NCBI GenBank assembly: GCA_965242905.1
Contig: CBDETM010000002.1
Location: 744,001 to 808,000 of the forward strand
Length of the DNA: 64,000 nt
Direction: 5' to 3'
Origin: Bin5 sp965242905
Lineage (GTDB): Bacteria > Chloroflexota > Anaerolineae > Caldilineales > Caldilineaceae
The notes beneath the pieces are model-generated. The model was given only the letters and a program-made list of their open reading frames with translations. It did not search any database and was not told the origin of the DNA. Each line of letters begins with the position of its first letter. Position 1 is the first letter of the stretch. The position numbers were made by a program, and so were the translations under genes. Shown piece by piece: positions 28,695 through 37,975 of this stretch.

Positions 28695-30215
28695 ATGTAC
28701 GCAATCGACTTTATTTCTGAATTCAGCGTCAACCCGATCCCTGAGCCGGATACAACGCTGGCTGCACTGCTGAGTCAGACGGAGGAGCATGACACGACGC
28801 TGACGCTTACAACATCGCGGCGGGGCCTGGTCAACCAGATCAACACGGAAGCGGTGGCCGAGACTCTCGAGATTACTGCTCAACATCCCCGTCTATTGGC
28901 CGTGGGCACGCTCGATCCCCGCTATTACCTCAACTGGCGGGACGACTTGCAGGCCTGTGTGGACGGGGACTGCGTGGCGATCCGTTTCGCGCCAGGGCCG
29001 CAGAATTGGAGCCCTGAGACGCTTGTGTTCGAGCACATGGTGGAGGCGGTCGGCGCCGCCGGGCTGCCGATCATTGTTGATTTCAAAGGATCGGACCAGG
29101 CGTTGAGCTGGATCCGGAAGGTGGCGGAGGTCTGCCACAGGCACGGCGTAAATGTCGTCATGAACGAGGTCAGCTATGCGCATATGGGCGAGCTGATTAC
29201 GGTCATGCAGGTGTACGATAACGTGTATGCCGCGATTCGATGGCTGTGTCTGGCGGACGGCATTGAGGTGATGGTGGAGGCGGGCATTGGCGACAGGCTG
29301 CTCTATGGCAGCAACTCGCCCAAGTATTCGATACGTTCACTGCGCAACCAGATCTTCATGGCGAAGATTTCGGATGAACAGAAGCAGGCGATCCTTGGGG
29401 GCAACGCCCTGCGGCTGCTCGACATGGACATCGAGGAGCTGCCTGCGGAGCCACTCATGATCAGGGCTGAGGCGGACCTGCCGGATGAGCCGATCATCGA
29501 CGTTCATGCCCATGTATCCGGTTTCCACTGTGCGGAGCCGTTCAACACGCGCTTTGAGACGAACGTTCCTGAGATGACAGAGCGGTGCAATATTCAGTAC
29601 ACATTCGTGTCCTCGTATAACGCCATCAACTACGACATGTGCGAGGGAAACGCGGATACGCAGGCCTTTCTCGATCGTTACCCCAATCTGCGGGGCTACA
29701 TCGCAATAGACCCGCGCGATCTGGCCGGTTCGGTAGAGCAGATGGAGCGTTATTTTCAGGATCCCAGATTCGTGGGGGTAAAGCTTTATTGCCCATTTGG
29801 CGGCAACATGGCGACCAAGCGGATGCAGGACCTGTTGGACGAGATCGCGAAGTTTGGCCGGCCTACCAAGATTCACATGGATGAAGGGGGTTCACCTTAT
29901 CCAGGCGTGCGGTCGGCGGCGGAGCGCAATCCGGATCTGGTGATCATCAAAGCGCACGGGGATGATGCGGAGGGCGCGCGGCAGGTGGTGGATCTGCCAA
30001 ACGTGTACTTTGAGTTCTGCAGCAGCGGCATCAATGCGGGCACCATCCGCCGGTCGATGGACATTCTGGGGCCGGAACGGATCCTGTTCGGGACGGACCA
30101 GCCGCTCTTTGCGCCATGGTTCGAGTACGGGGCGTATGCCGATGCGATTCAGACTCAGCGAGAGGCTGACCTGATCTTCCGCGAGAACCCCAGACGGATC
30201 TTCCGCCTGGACTGA
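28695..30215 (+). CDS. Double amidohydrolase-2 domain protein (pseudo-domain plus active-type domain)
   Basis: Protein of 506 residues built of two amidohydrolase-2 TIM-barrel halves. The start at 28695 follows AAAGGA (28683-28688); an upstream in-frame ATG at 28656 is less likely. The N half (about 1-250) ends in the family-like YGSN...ILGGNALRLL. It has no HxH at the first strand (YAIDFISEF), and Asn207 stands where the catalytic Asp should be. The C half (about 265-506) has H271-A-H273, His394, His421 and Asp468 (LFGTD), so it looks metal-binding. Family members hydrolyse amides or lactones or decarboxylate acids; the reaction here is unknown. The next genes encode similar halves as separate proteins. 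Confidence 0.82.
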   Translation: MYAIDFISEFSVNPIPEPDTTLAALLSQTEEHDTTLTLTTSRRGLVNQINTEAVAETLEITAQHPRLLAVGTLDPRYYLNWRDDLQACVDGDCVAIRFAPGPQNWSPETLVFEHMVEAVGAAGLPIIVDFKGSDQALSWIRKVAEVCHRHGVNVVMNEVSYAHMGELITVMQVYDNVYAAIRWLCLADGIEVMVEAGIGDRLLYGSNSPKYSIRSLRNQIFMAKISDEQKQAILGGNALRLLDMDIEELPAEPLMIRAEADLPDEPIIDVHAHVSGFHCAEPFNTRFETNVPEMTERCNIQYTFVSSYNAINYDMCEGNADTQAFLDRYPNLRGYIAIDPRDLAGSVEQMERYFQDPRFVGVKLYCPFGGNMATKRMQDLLDEIAKFGRPTKIHMDEGGSPYPGVRSAAERNPDLVIIKAHGDDAEGARQVVDLPNVYFEFCSSGINAGTIRRSMDILGPERILFGTDQPLFAPWFEYGAYADAIQTQREADLIFRENPRRIFRLD

Positions 30216-30322
30216 CATGGTGCGGGGTCAGAGGCTTAGTAAACACCATTCGCCGAAACGGTTCGCGCAGTTCAGGGACATACAGGATAACGCGGCCGAA
30301 ACTCTAAAAGGAGATTTCTGAA

Positions 30323-31561
30323 ATGGCCATTGCAATCGAACGCAACTCGCCGCCGGTGCGGAGCGGATCGTTCGGGCCCCAGTGGGACATGGGCGAGGAG
30401 GAGATAAACGAGTTGATCGAGGTGATCCGCTCCGGGAAGCTGAACCGGCTGAGCGGCACCAAGGTCGTCCAGTTTGAGCGGGATTTCGCGGAGATGAACG
30501 GTGTCAAGTATGCGCAGGCGGTTACGTCGGGCACGGCGGCGGTGCATACGGCCGTGGGCACAATTGACCCCAATCCGGGCGACGAGATCATTACGACGAG
30601 TATCACCGATATGGGCACGATCATCGGCATCCTGTACCAGAACGCGGTGCCGGTCTTCGCGGATATCGATCCGCGGACGGGCAATCTAGACATTGCGGAT
30701 GTCGAAGCCAAGATCACGGAACGCACAAAGGCGATCATCGTGGTGCATCTGTTTGGCAATCCTGCGCCGATGGAGGCCTATGTTGAACTGGCGCGAAAGT
30801 ATAACCTCTATTTGATCGAGGACTGCGCGCAGGCTCAGCTGGCCGAATACGGCGGACGTCCGGTCGGCACGTGGGGCGACTTTGGCTGCTACAGTTTTGG
30901 CGGCAAGCACATGACGACGGGCGACGGCGGTATGGTGATCAGCAACCGGGACGATTTGGCGGAAAGGCTGAAGTGGTTTGCGGACAAGGGCAATCCGCGC
31001 AGCCCGATCTACGAGCACTACTATCTGGCGCCCAACTACCGGATGACCGATCTTCAGGGCGCGGTGGGGATCGCACAGCTGAAGAAGGTGACGGACGCGG
31101 TGCGGCACAAGCAGTGGGTCGCCAACCATCTGAACGAGGTTGTCGACGGGGAGGCGGGTCTTTCATTGCAGCCGGTCCTGCCGGAGGCGACGCATTCGTA
31201 CTGGGTCTACGGTTTCCATGTGGACGCGGCGGTTATGGGAGCGACGGCAGAGCAGTTTGCGGCGGCGTTGCAGGCGGAGGGCGTGCCGGCCAACTCGCCT
31301 TACATGGTGTATCCGGTCTACAAGTACCCGGTGATGGCGCAGCAGCGCGCGTATGGGACGGCTGATTTCTCCTATGCGGGCGAGAAGGCGGCGGCCATGG
31401 ATTATGGCTCGATGTCGCTGCCGGGCGGGGAGAGTTTCCTGGAGACGGCGGTGGTGATGCCGATGAGCCCCTCCTATACCGACAAGGATGTTGACGATTT
31501 CAGCACGGCGATAAAGAAGGTCGGCGACTACTACCGTTCGAAACTGTCGAGCCAGGGCTAA
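30323..31561 (+). CDS. DegT/DnrJ/EryC1/StrS-type aminotransferase
   Basis: PLP enzyme of 412 residues, usual length. The internal aldimine lysine is K195 in CYSFGGKHMTTGDGGM. The segments VTSGTAAVHTAVGTI and LIEDCAQAQLAEYGG are the cofactor-binding parts of this family, which transaminates keto sugars and inositols. AAAGGAG (30307-30313) is a strong ribosome-binding site. A homologue with the same start (FGPQW/FGPKW) lies in the minus-strand operon at 48-49 kb. It is five bases from the following amidohydrolase-fold gene, so translation is probably coupled. Confidence 0.9.
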   Translation: MAIAIERNSPPVRSGSFGPQWDMGEEEINELIEVIRSGKLNRLSGTKVVQFERDFAEMNGVKYAQAVTSGTAAVHTAVGTIDPNPGDEIITTSITDMGTIIGILYQNAVPVFADIDPRTGNLDIADVEAKITERTKAIIVVHLFGNPAPMEAYVELARKYNLYLIEDCAQAQLAEYGGRPVGTWGDFGCYSFGGKHMTTGDGGMVISNRDDLAERLKWFADKGNPRSPIYEHYYLAPNYRMTDLQGAVGIAQLKKVTDAVRHKQWVANHLNEVVDGEAGLSLQPVLPEATHSYWVYGFHVDAAVMGATAEQFAAALQAEGVPANSPYMVYPVYKYPVMAQQRAYGTADFSYAGEKAAAMDYGSMSLPGGESFLETAVVMPMSPSYTDKDVDDFSTAIKKVGDYYRSKLSSQG

Positions 31562-31566
31562 GAGAT

Positions 31567-32331
31567 ATGTCTATTCAGTTTACGTTCCGGCCGCGGGTGC
31601 CCGTTTTTGACGCCAATGTGCGGGTTGGCGATCTTCACTATCAGCCATCTCCCTGTCGCAATCGGGACCAGTTGCTGGCGGAGATGGACCGGCACGGGGT
31701 TGAAAGGGCGCTGATCTACCACGCGCAGACGGAGGAGGTCAGCCCTATAGATGGCAATGGATTCCTGGAAGAGTGGTTGGACGGTAGCAGGCTCCTTCCG
31801 CAGTGGTCGATGACGCCTACGCCCGACTCATTGGCGCAGGTGCAGTCATTGCACGAGCAGGGGCGCGTGCACAGTGTTCGGCTGCACAATGCGCGTAAGG
31901 TTGGGCTGCCCTTCAGGCCATGGGCATGCGGGACCATGCTCTCGTGGCTGAGCGAGAACCGGATCCCGTTGTGGATTCCGTTGCCCGATGCCGATGCGGA
32001 CGAGCTGGCGATGACGCTGAGCGCCTTTCCGGAGCTGGTCACGGTACTGGTGGGCGCCCATTACAGCCACGCGCTGTGGGTGCGGCCGCTGATGACGACG
32101 CTGCCCAATGCGTACCTGGAGTTGAGTCGCATCGAGCCGCTGGGGGAGGTAGAGGCGCTGTGCGAAGAATATGGGGCCGAGCGCTTTGTGTACGGCTCGT
32201 GGTATGACCGCTTGGCGATGGGGACGATGCTCTTTTACCTTCACCATACCGACATCAGCGAGTCGGACCTGGAACTGATCTGCGCGGGGAATCTGCACCG
32301 CATTCTACAGGGGGAGGGCCGGCATGATTGA
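31567..32331 (+). CDS. Amidohydrolase-fold protein lacking metal ligands
   Basis: Protein of 254 residues with an amidohydrolase-2-like barrel order but degenerate metal site. The first strand reads VFDANVRVG, where family enzymes have HxH, and the last has Y209-G-S-W212, where they have an aspartate after Gly-Ser or Gly-Thr. The tail SESDLELICAGNLHRIL still looks like the family end. It overlaps the next gene, a complete amidohydrolase, by 8 bases. It may therefore be a non-catalytic partner subunit, mirroring the fused two-domain protein at 28.7-30.2 kb. Whether it binds another metal is unknown. Confidence 0.75.
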   Translation: MSIQFTFRPRVPVFDANVRVGDLHYQPSPCRNRDQLLAEMDRHGVERALIYHAQTEEVSPIDGNGFLEEWLDGSRLLPQWSMTPTPDSLAQVQSLHEQGRVHSVRLHNARKVGLPFRPWACGTMLSWLSENRIPLWIPLPDADADELAMTLSAFPELVTVLVGAHYSHALWVRPLMTTLPNAYLELSRIEPLGEVEALCEEYGAERFVYGSWYDRLAMGTMLFYLHHTDISESDLELICAGNLHRILQGEGRHD

Positions 32332-33073
32332 GGAGCAGAGAGTCATTGACTTTCACGGCCATACCGGCCGCCTGGACCTTTACAACGGGGTCGACGATCC
32401 CGACCTTATCCTGCGGGCGATGGACAGGGTAGGGATCGATGTCTCTTGCGTTTTCAACATTTTCCACCCAGACGGCACGACAGGGAATGACATCACGGCC
32501 CGGTTTGTGGCAGAGCATCCGGACCGCTTTGTCGGGTTCGCGTACGTTTCGCCGATGATGGCGGAAGGGATGGTTGCGGAGTTGACGCGGGCGATCGATG
32601 AGCTGGGGCTGGTGGCGATCAAGCTCTATCCGCCCTATACGCAGTGGGACCTGAACGAACCGATCTGGCATCCGATCTATGAGTTTGCGAATGAGCGCGG
32701 GCTGGCGATTATCTTCCATACCGGTTCGGACCCGCACTCCCATCCCGGGCTGCTGGCTGACTGTGCGGCCAAGTTCCCCAACGCCAACTTCGTGTCCGGC
32801 CACGCGGGCAATGTCGCGGAGCCGCGGGCGGCGGCGATCAGAGCGGCGCAAGAGTATCCCAATATCTATCTTGAGACGTGCTCGACGTTTAGGACGCCGG
32901 GCGTAATCGAGCAACTGGTGAATGAGGCCGGTGCGGACAGGGTCCTGTTTGGCTCGGACATTGCGCTGATGGATTCGCGGCCGCAGTTGGGGAAGATCAT
33001 TACGGCCGACATTTCGGATGAGGCGAAGCGGCTGGTGTGCGGCGGGAATGCGGCGCGGCTGTTGGGAATCTGA
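32324..33073 (+). CDS. Amidohydrolase-2 family metal-dependent hydrolase
   Basis: Protein of 249 residues with a complete-looking metal site. H11-G-H13 (DFHGHT) is on the first strand, the KLYPPY segment on the middle strand, IIFHTG and SGHAGN bring further histidines, and LFGSD brings the catalytic aspartate. GGGGAGG (32311-32317) lies inside the end of the previous gene, and the genes overlap by 8 bases, so translational coupling is likely. The enzyme would hydrolyse or decarboxylate a small organic substrate in the cytoplasm. Confidence 0.87.
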   Translation: MIEEQRVIDFHGHTGRLDLYNGVDDPDLILRAMDRVGIDVSCVFNIFHPDGTTGNDITARFVAEHPDRFVGFAYVSPMMAEGMVAELTRAIDELGLVAIKLYPPYTQWDLNEPIWHPIYEFANERGLAIIFHTGSDPHSHPGLLADCAAKFPNANFVSGHAGNVAEPRAAAIRAAQEYPNIYLETCSTFRTPGVIEQLVNEAGADRVLFGSDIALMDSRPQLGKIITADISDEAKRLVCGGNAARLLGI

Positions 33074-33178
33074 GGCGGGTCAGGTGGTGCGAGTGATTTA
33101 GCCTAAGTGGCGAGGACATTTGGCAGGGGATAGCGAGTCGCTTGTGTTTCCATGATGCAGCCCGTGGGAGGTCAGTTC

Positions 33179-34162
33179 ATGGACTACAGTGAATCCGATC
33201 GCGAGTTCTGGGAAGAGGAGCTGGCGGACTTCGTCCCGCAGAGAGTTTTCGATGCCCATTGCCATCTGTTCGATCCGGCGGATATGCGGCTGGACGCGCC
33301 GGCGACGACGCGGTCGTATGCCGACCTGGAAACGCTGCGGGCCTGGGGCCGTCTCATGTTTCCGGGTCGACAGATGAACTTTCTTCTGCTGGGGATGCCC
33401 AAGGTCGGCATTGACGTGGGAAAACATACGGCAATGCTTGCCGGGCAAGTCGCCCTAGACCCCTCTTCTCGGGCCAATCGCCTGGTCACGCCATCCTGTA
33501 GCATCTCCAGCATTGAAGAAGATATCAAGCGCACGGGCTTTATCGGATTGAAGCCCTATCGGGTCTTTTCTTCGAGTGGAGATACGGACTATTGCAGGAT
33601 TCACGAGTTTCTGACGCACGAACAGATGGAGCTTGCCAACGAACGGGGCCTCTGGGTCACGATGCATCTGTCGCGGCCGGGCGGTTGCGCGGATGAGGCG
33701 AACCTGGCAGACCTTGAAGAATACACGACGCGCCGGTATCCCCGGATCAGATGGATCCTTGCCCATTGCGCGCGCAGCTTTACCTACTGGCCGATTCGGG
33801 AGGCGATTGATCGCTTGCGCGACATGCCAAATATTTGGTACGATCTGTCGGCGGTTACGACCATGCCCCCCTTTCTGACGTTGTTCCGAGAGGAAGATCT
33901 GAAGCGGATCTTCTACGGTTCGGATGGTGTCGATTCAGCTTTCTTTCACGGCAAATATGTTCCATTCGGGCGCTACTGGTATCAGGTGGAGCCTAATGAA
34001 GAACAGTTCAGTTTTGCCCACACGGACGCGCGTCCGGTTCTCTGTATTTACGAACAGATCATGGCCATGAAGCAGGCGGCTGAGATCGCCGAACTGTCCA
34101 GGGACGACATTGAAGGCATCTTCTGGCGCAATGCCATCGAGGCGTTTCAGATCGATCCTTAG
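33179..34162 (+). CDS. Amidohydrolase-2 family metal-dependent hydrolase
   Basis: Protein of 327 residues. I chose the ATG at 33179 because GGGAGGT (33166-33172) lies at the right distance; the in-frame ATG at 33152 has no site. The metal residues H27-C-H29 (FDAHCHLF), the VTMHLSRPG and WILAHCARSF segments and FYGSDGVDS are all present. It is longer than its neighbour through extra helices near residues 35-80 (MRLDAPATTRSYADLETLR). It ends the run of aminotransferase and amidohydrolase genes. The substrate is unknown; lactone, amide or beta-keto-acid chemistry is known in the family. Confidence 0.85.
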   Translation: MDYSESDREFWEEELADFVPQRVFDAHCHLFDPADMRLDAPATTRSYADLETLRAWGRLMFPGRQMNFLLLGMPKVGIDVGKHTAMLAGQVALDPSSRANRLVTPSCSISSIEEDIKRTGFIGLKPYRVFSSSGDTDYCRIHEFLTHEQMELANERGLWVTMHLSRPGGCADEANLADLEEYTTRRYPRIRWILAHCARSFTYWPIREAIDRLRDMPNIWYDLSAVTTMPPFLTLFREEDLKRIFYGSDGVDSAFFHGKYVPFGRYWYQVEPNEEQFSFAHTDARPVLCIYEQIMAMKQAAEIAELSRDDIEGIFWRNAIEAFQIDP

Positions 34163-34316
34163 GACGAAATTGCGGTTCCATGGAAGTTGCAGCGTCGCCA
34201 GTCGGTGATGTGACATTCAATCAGTTCAGTGTGGATGCGAAACCATACTAAGCGTACAGGAGGAACGACCAGAGAGTAGCGACTGTCCAAACTGATAGCC
34301 CAAATAGGATGAGCCT

Positions 34317-35834
34317 ATGAGTCACGTGCATCAGCGTCCAGAGTTGGGTCCAACACCTGGCCCAAGTATAGCGGAGATGGAGGAGGGGCTGAGACGATGG
34401 GCGGCTGCCCGGCCTGGAATCATGCAGGTCGAGACCGTAGGTCGAACACCGAAGGGGCTGCCTGTGCTTCTTTGTCGCATCAGCGACGCTGACGTTGCCG
34501 ACGAAGACAAGCAGGTGGCCCTTTTTACTTCGACACACAGCGGCGTTGAGCGGGTAACGACGGCCGGCCTGCTGCAGTTGATAAAGTGGCTTATCGGCGA
34601 TGATTCTCTGGCAGAGGAGATTCGGCGGCGGCAGATTGTCCTCATCATGCCGGCGTGCGAACCGGAGAGCTATGACCGAAAGCTGATCGACGTTGCCGAG
34701 TTTTTCGCCGGCCGCAGCCGCTGGGTCTATGAAGGATGGGGGTGGGACGGACCCCTGGATCCTGAGAATCAGCCTGAGGCGATGGCGGTGAAGGAGGTCG
34801 TGGACCGGTACCAGCCGGAGGTCCACCAGGACGTGCATGGCATCTGGTTTGAGCAGTCGACGATGACGGAGAGCACGGGGATTTCGTGGGCTTCGAATCT
34901 GTACCGCGGGTACTGGCGAGCGATTCCCGATCTGATGAACCAGGCGGCGGAGGATGCCGGTTACCTGACTACCCGAGGCGAGGAGAGCGCCGGGCAGATG
35001 CTGTCGACTGTGCCGGTCGAGGGCGTGGAGCGCTGGTTCTATGGAAGTACGTCGACGCCGAAGGTCGTTTGCGGGCTGTATTCCTACATCCAATACCATA
35101 GCATCATACAGACTATGGAGGTGGGTTGGGAGGAGAGCACGGTGCTGCGGCTGCGACGGCTGCTGCAGGTCGGCAATGAGGTGTGGCGCGAGGAGCCCTA
35201 TGCCGGCTACCCCGCCAATCAGGTCAGTTGCCGGTCGTCGGTGGCTATTGCCGGGTGGGGCAGGACAGCAGCGCAACGGCGGGCAAGCCGGGTTGAACTG
35301 TGGCGAAAGTTGCCGCAGATCTCGCATACGTGCGGGTGGCCCGAGGCCCGCGACGGCGTGGTGGCCTTTGTCTCAACTACACCGGAAAGCCGGAACCTGT
35401 ATGCGCCGGGGGACGCATCGTCCGCGCCGAATCTGAACGAGCCGAATCTGGAGCCGATGTTTGCCAAGCTCAAGCAGAATCCTCGCTTTGACGGCGATGC
35501 CCTGGATGAGTTTCTCGGACTGTCGGTGTCGCGTCAGGTAACGTGGCCCCAGGTTGAGTATGAAGGACCGGCGGAGCCAATCCAGAACGGTCTTGCGATC
35601 AGACTTCGCCTTCCCCATCCGGACGTGACTTTCAAACATCTCAGATTGGATGGACACGTCATGGAACCGTCTGACGTTGACGGCTATTTTGTGTATCACA
35701 ACCCCGGCACCATCGTGCAGGTCAACATTCCGCCCGGTAAGGTGGAGGACTTTCATGTGGTGACCGCTGTATTCGATTCGGCTGCGGAGCGGACATCGGG
35801 ATTCCACCCTCAGGACTGGGACCTGAACGGTTGA
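34317..35834 (+). CDS. M14 peptidase-like protein with shifted zinc motif
   Basis: Protein of 505 residues with the alpha/beta layout of zinc carboxypeptidases (M14), which release C-terminal residues or cleave related amide bonds. Start segment VGRTPKGLPVLLCRIS is typical. The expected HxxE is H74-S-G-V-E78, one residue too long, and NPD is replaced by EPES; the later zinc histidine H174 (HQDVHG) and Glu268 (TMEVG) are kept. Activity is therefore uncertain. A homologue with an intact motif lies at 39.9-41.4 kb on the other side of importer III. No signal peptide is seen. Confidence 0.78.
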   Translation: MSHVHQRPELGPTPGPSIAEMEEGLRRWAAARPGIMQVETVGRTPKGLPVLLCRISDADVADEDKQVALFTSTHSGVERVTTAGLLQLIKWLIGDDSLAEEIRRRQIVLIMPACEPESYDRKLIDVAEFFAGRSRWVYEGWGWDGPLDPENQPEAMAVKEVVDRYQPEVHQDVHGIWFEQSTMTESTGISWASNLYRGYWRAIPDLMNQAAEDAGYLTTRGEESAGQMLSTVPVEGVERWFYGSTSTPKVVCGLYSYIQYHSIIQTMEVGWEESTVLRLRRLLQVGNEVWREEPYAGYPANQVSCRSSVAIAGWGRTAAQRRASRVELWRKLPQISHTCGWPEARDGVVAFVSTTPESRNLYAPGDASSAPNLNEPNLEPMFAKLKQNPRFDGDALDEFLGLSVSRQVTWPQVEYEGPAEPIQNGLAIRLRLPHPDVTFKHLRLDGHVMEPSDVDGYFVYHNPGTIVQVNIPPGKVEDFHVVTAVFDSAAERTSGFHPQDWDLNG

Positions 35835-36043
35835 AGCGTTGGGACCAGGTATGGCTGAGGCGAATGCTTCATCTTGATATTGGAGACTGGGAGGTGTCAT
35901 GCCGGAAAGATGTGAACTTTGTGAATCGTGAATAGGGTCTGGGCAGCCTTCGGTCTTTGCGATTCCGTGTATCGGCAGCAAGCGTGTGATGACATCGGGA
36001 GTTTCTTCGATAGACATAGAAGGTCATGGGGGAGATATCCAAG

Positions 36044-37693
36044 ATGAAACGCTATCCTTTGCCAATACTGATTGTCATTTTGGGGCTGTTCGTTGCAGCC
36101 TGTGTGGCGCCGGCGCCGGCCGCTGGGGAGGCGGGCGCGGCGGACGCTGAGGAAGCGGCGGAGCCTGCCGTCGAGCAGGTCATTCGCTACGGCATGATTC
36201 AGAGCATGAAGACGTTTGACCCGGCCCGGGAGGGCGGGTTTGGGCGCTTTATCATGCAGCATGTGTGGTTGCCGCCATTCGTTGCCGACCCGGACGCGAA
36301 TCTGACGCCGGGAACGTGCACCTCGTACGACGTCAGCGAGGACGGGACGACCTACACGCTGCACGTGAATCCTGAGGTCAAGTGGTCGGATGGAAGCCAG
36401 TTCACGGCCAGTGATATCAAGGCCTGGTTCGAATATGTGGTGAATCCCGAGAATCCGGCCGGTTGGGTGCCGCCGAACTATGCCGGTATCGTGGGCTACG
36501 ATGCGGTGCGGGACGGCAGTGCCACCGAGATGGAAGGGCTGGTGGTCGTTGACGAATTCACACTGGAGATCAACCTGAAAGAGGCGGATCCTCTGTTCAT
36601 TTACAAGGTGCTTGCCAACTACAACTCATCCACGGCCAAAGCTGAACAGGCGTGGGCGGATTTGAATGGGGAGTGGTGGACCAACGATCCGCTGGTCACG
36701 GGGCCGTATACGATCGAGTCGTGGGATGACGACGTGATGAGCTACGTCTACGTGCCCAACCCGAACTATTGGGGAGAGAACAAGGCAGCGATACGGGTCG
36801 AAGTAACGTCGGTGCTTGCCGAGGAAACGCTGAGCCTGATGTATGAAAACGACCAGTTCGACATCGTCATCTTCACAGGCGCGGCGGGAGATGCGCTGTC
36901 GCTGAAGTATCCTGAAGATGTCGTGCCGATGAACTACCGGTACAGCAACATCTGGGGATTCAATCCGAATCTGCCCCCGATGGACGATCCACTGGTGAGA
37001 AGGGCGCTGATCCACGCCATTGATCACGAGCGCATCGTGCAGGTCATTTACGGCGACACCAAGGATCCGGCGGCGGGTCCCATCTACCCGGGCCTGTCGG
37101 GCCACCGTCCGGAGATTTTCGAAGAGGCCGGCGCGCTTCAGTATGATCCCGAACTGGCCAAGGAGGAGCTGGCCCAGTCATCTTACGGATCGGCCGAGAA
37201 CCTGCCCAAACTCAATCTTGCGCTGGGCACGCCGGATGCCGAGTGGGTGCGGGGCATGGAGATGATCCTGGAGATGTGGCGAGACACCCTGGGCATCACG
37301 AATGTCGAAACCAAGCCGTGGTGGAATGACTGGGCACGCGGCGATGCCAGGGCGGACGTCGTGCACATGGGCGGCTTTGGCTGGGGTACGTTGCCGGACC
37401 CGGGACATGCAGTGTGGCGGGCCGCTTACACCGGGAACGCCATGAGCCGAATTCGATACAGCAATCCCGAGGTGGACGCGCTGCTTGACGAGGCGATGTC
37501 GCTAAGCCGGGATGATCCGCGCTTCCTTGAGCTGGTACACGAGGCGGAGCGGATTTACCTGGAAGACTACGTCTGGAAGCCGTTCTTTGTGGTCTCCTAT
37601 TCGTGGCATGCGAAGCCCTGGGTGCAGGGCCTACAGGGCACCTGGTATAACAACTGGTACAACATTGAAGAGGTAACTGTGACGGAACGGTAG
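36044..37693 (+). CDS. Importer III substrate-binding lipoprotein (SBP_bac_5)
   Basis: Binding protein of 549 residues. The ATG at 36044 follows GGGGGAG (36028-36034); an in-frame ATG at 36026 would add six residues. The leader ends in a lipobox VAAC with Cys20. Segments EQVIRYGMIQ, EGGFGRFIMQHVW and VKWSDGSQFTASDI show it belongs to the same subgroup as the three importer I proteins. Two hairpins, the second with a T tract, separate it from the permeases. It is flanked by M14-type peptidase genes, so a peptide-like or amide-containing ligand is plausible. Confidence 0.92.
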   Translation: MKRYPLPILIVILGLFVAACVAPAPAAGEAGAADAEEAAEPAVEQVIRYGMIQSMKTFDPAREGGFGRFIMQHVWLPPFVADPDANLTPGTCTSYDVSEDGTTYTLHVNPEVKWSDGSQFTASDIKAWFEYVVNPENPAGWVPPNYAGIVGYDAVRDGSATEMEGLVVVDEFTLEINLKEADPLFIYKVLANYNSSTAKAEQAWADLNGEWWTNDPLVTGPYTIESWDDDVMSYVYVPNPNYWGENKAAIRVEVTSVLAEETLSLMYENDQFDIVIFTGAAGDALSLKYPEDVVPMNYRYSNIWGFNPNLPPMDDPLVRRALIHAIDHERIVQVIYGDTKDPAAGPIYPGLSGHRPEIFEEAGALQYDPELAKEELAQSSYGSAENLPKLNLALGTPDAEWVRGMEMILEMWRDTLGITNVETKPWWNDWARGDARADVVHMGGFGWGTLPDPGHAVWRAAYTGNAMSRIRYSNPEVDALLDEAMSLSRDDPRFLELVHEAERIYLEDYVWKPFFVVSYSWHAKPWVQGLQGTWYNNWYNIEEVTVTER

Positions 37694-37720
37694 CCTAGCG
37701 TTTGACTGGTGTGGCGAGAA

Positions 37721-37753
37721 GGGAGGCTGGCTTGGGACATGAGCCAGCCTCCC
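37721..37753 (+). other. Perfect 12-bp hairpin after importer III binding-protein gene
   Basis: GGGAGGCTGGCT (37721-37732) pairs with AGCCAGCCTCCC (37742-37753) around a 9-base loop. No T tract follows, so it is likely a 3'-end stabiliser of the binding-protein mRNA. Confidence 0.6.
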
Positions 37754-37833
37754 GGATGCCCGCCATACGTGTTTGGCAAGTTCCGGTTCCTGCCAGAGGG
37801 CTGAAATGAACCAAGACACAGGTTTCGCCCAGG

Positions 37834-37867
37834 AATCTCGCGCAGGAAGCCGCGAGATTTTTCTTTG
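37834..37867 (+). terminator. Rho-independent terminator-like element before permease
   Basis: AATCTCGCG (37834-37842) pairs with CGCGAGATT (37851-37859), loop 8 bases, followed by TTTTCTTT. Partial readthrough would be needed to express the permeases from the same promoter. Confidence 0.75.
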
Positions 37868-37975
37868 GCGCGGCATTCGCGGTTCGTCAGGCGGTGTGAG
37901 GAGAGGCTTCAGGTAACGCACAAGGTGACAGCTTCAGTTCATTTCGTATTGCGAGAGTGACGAGGAGAGTACAGA

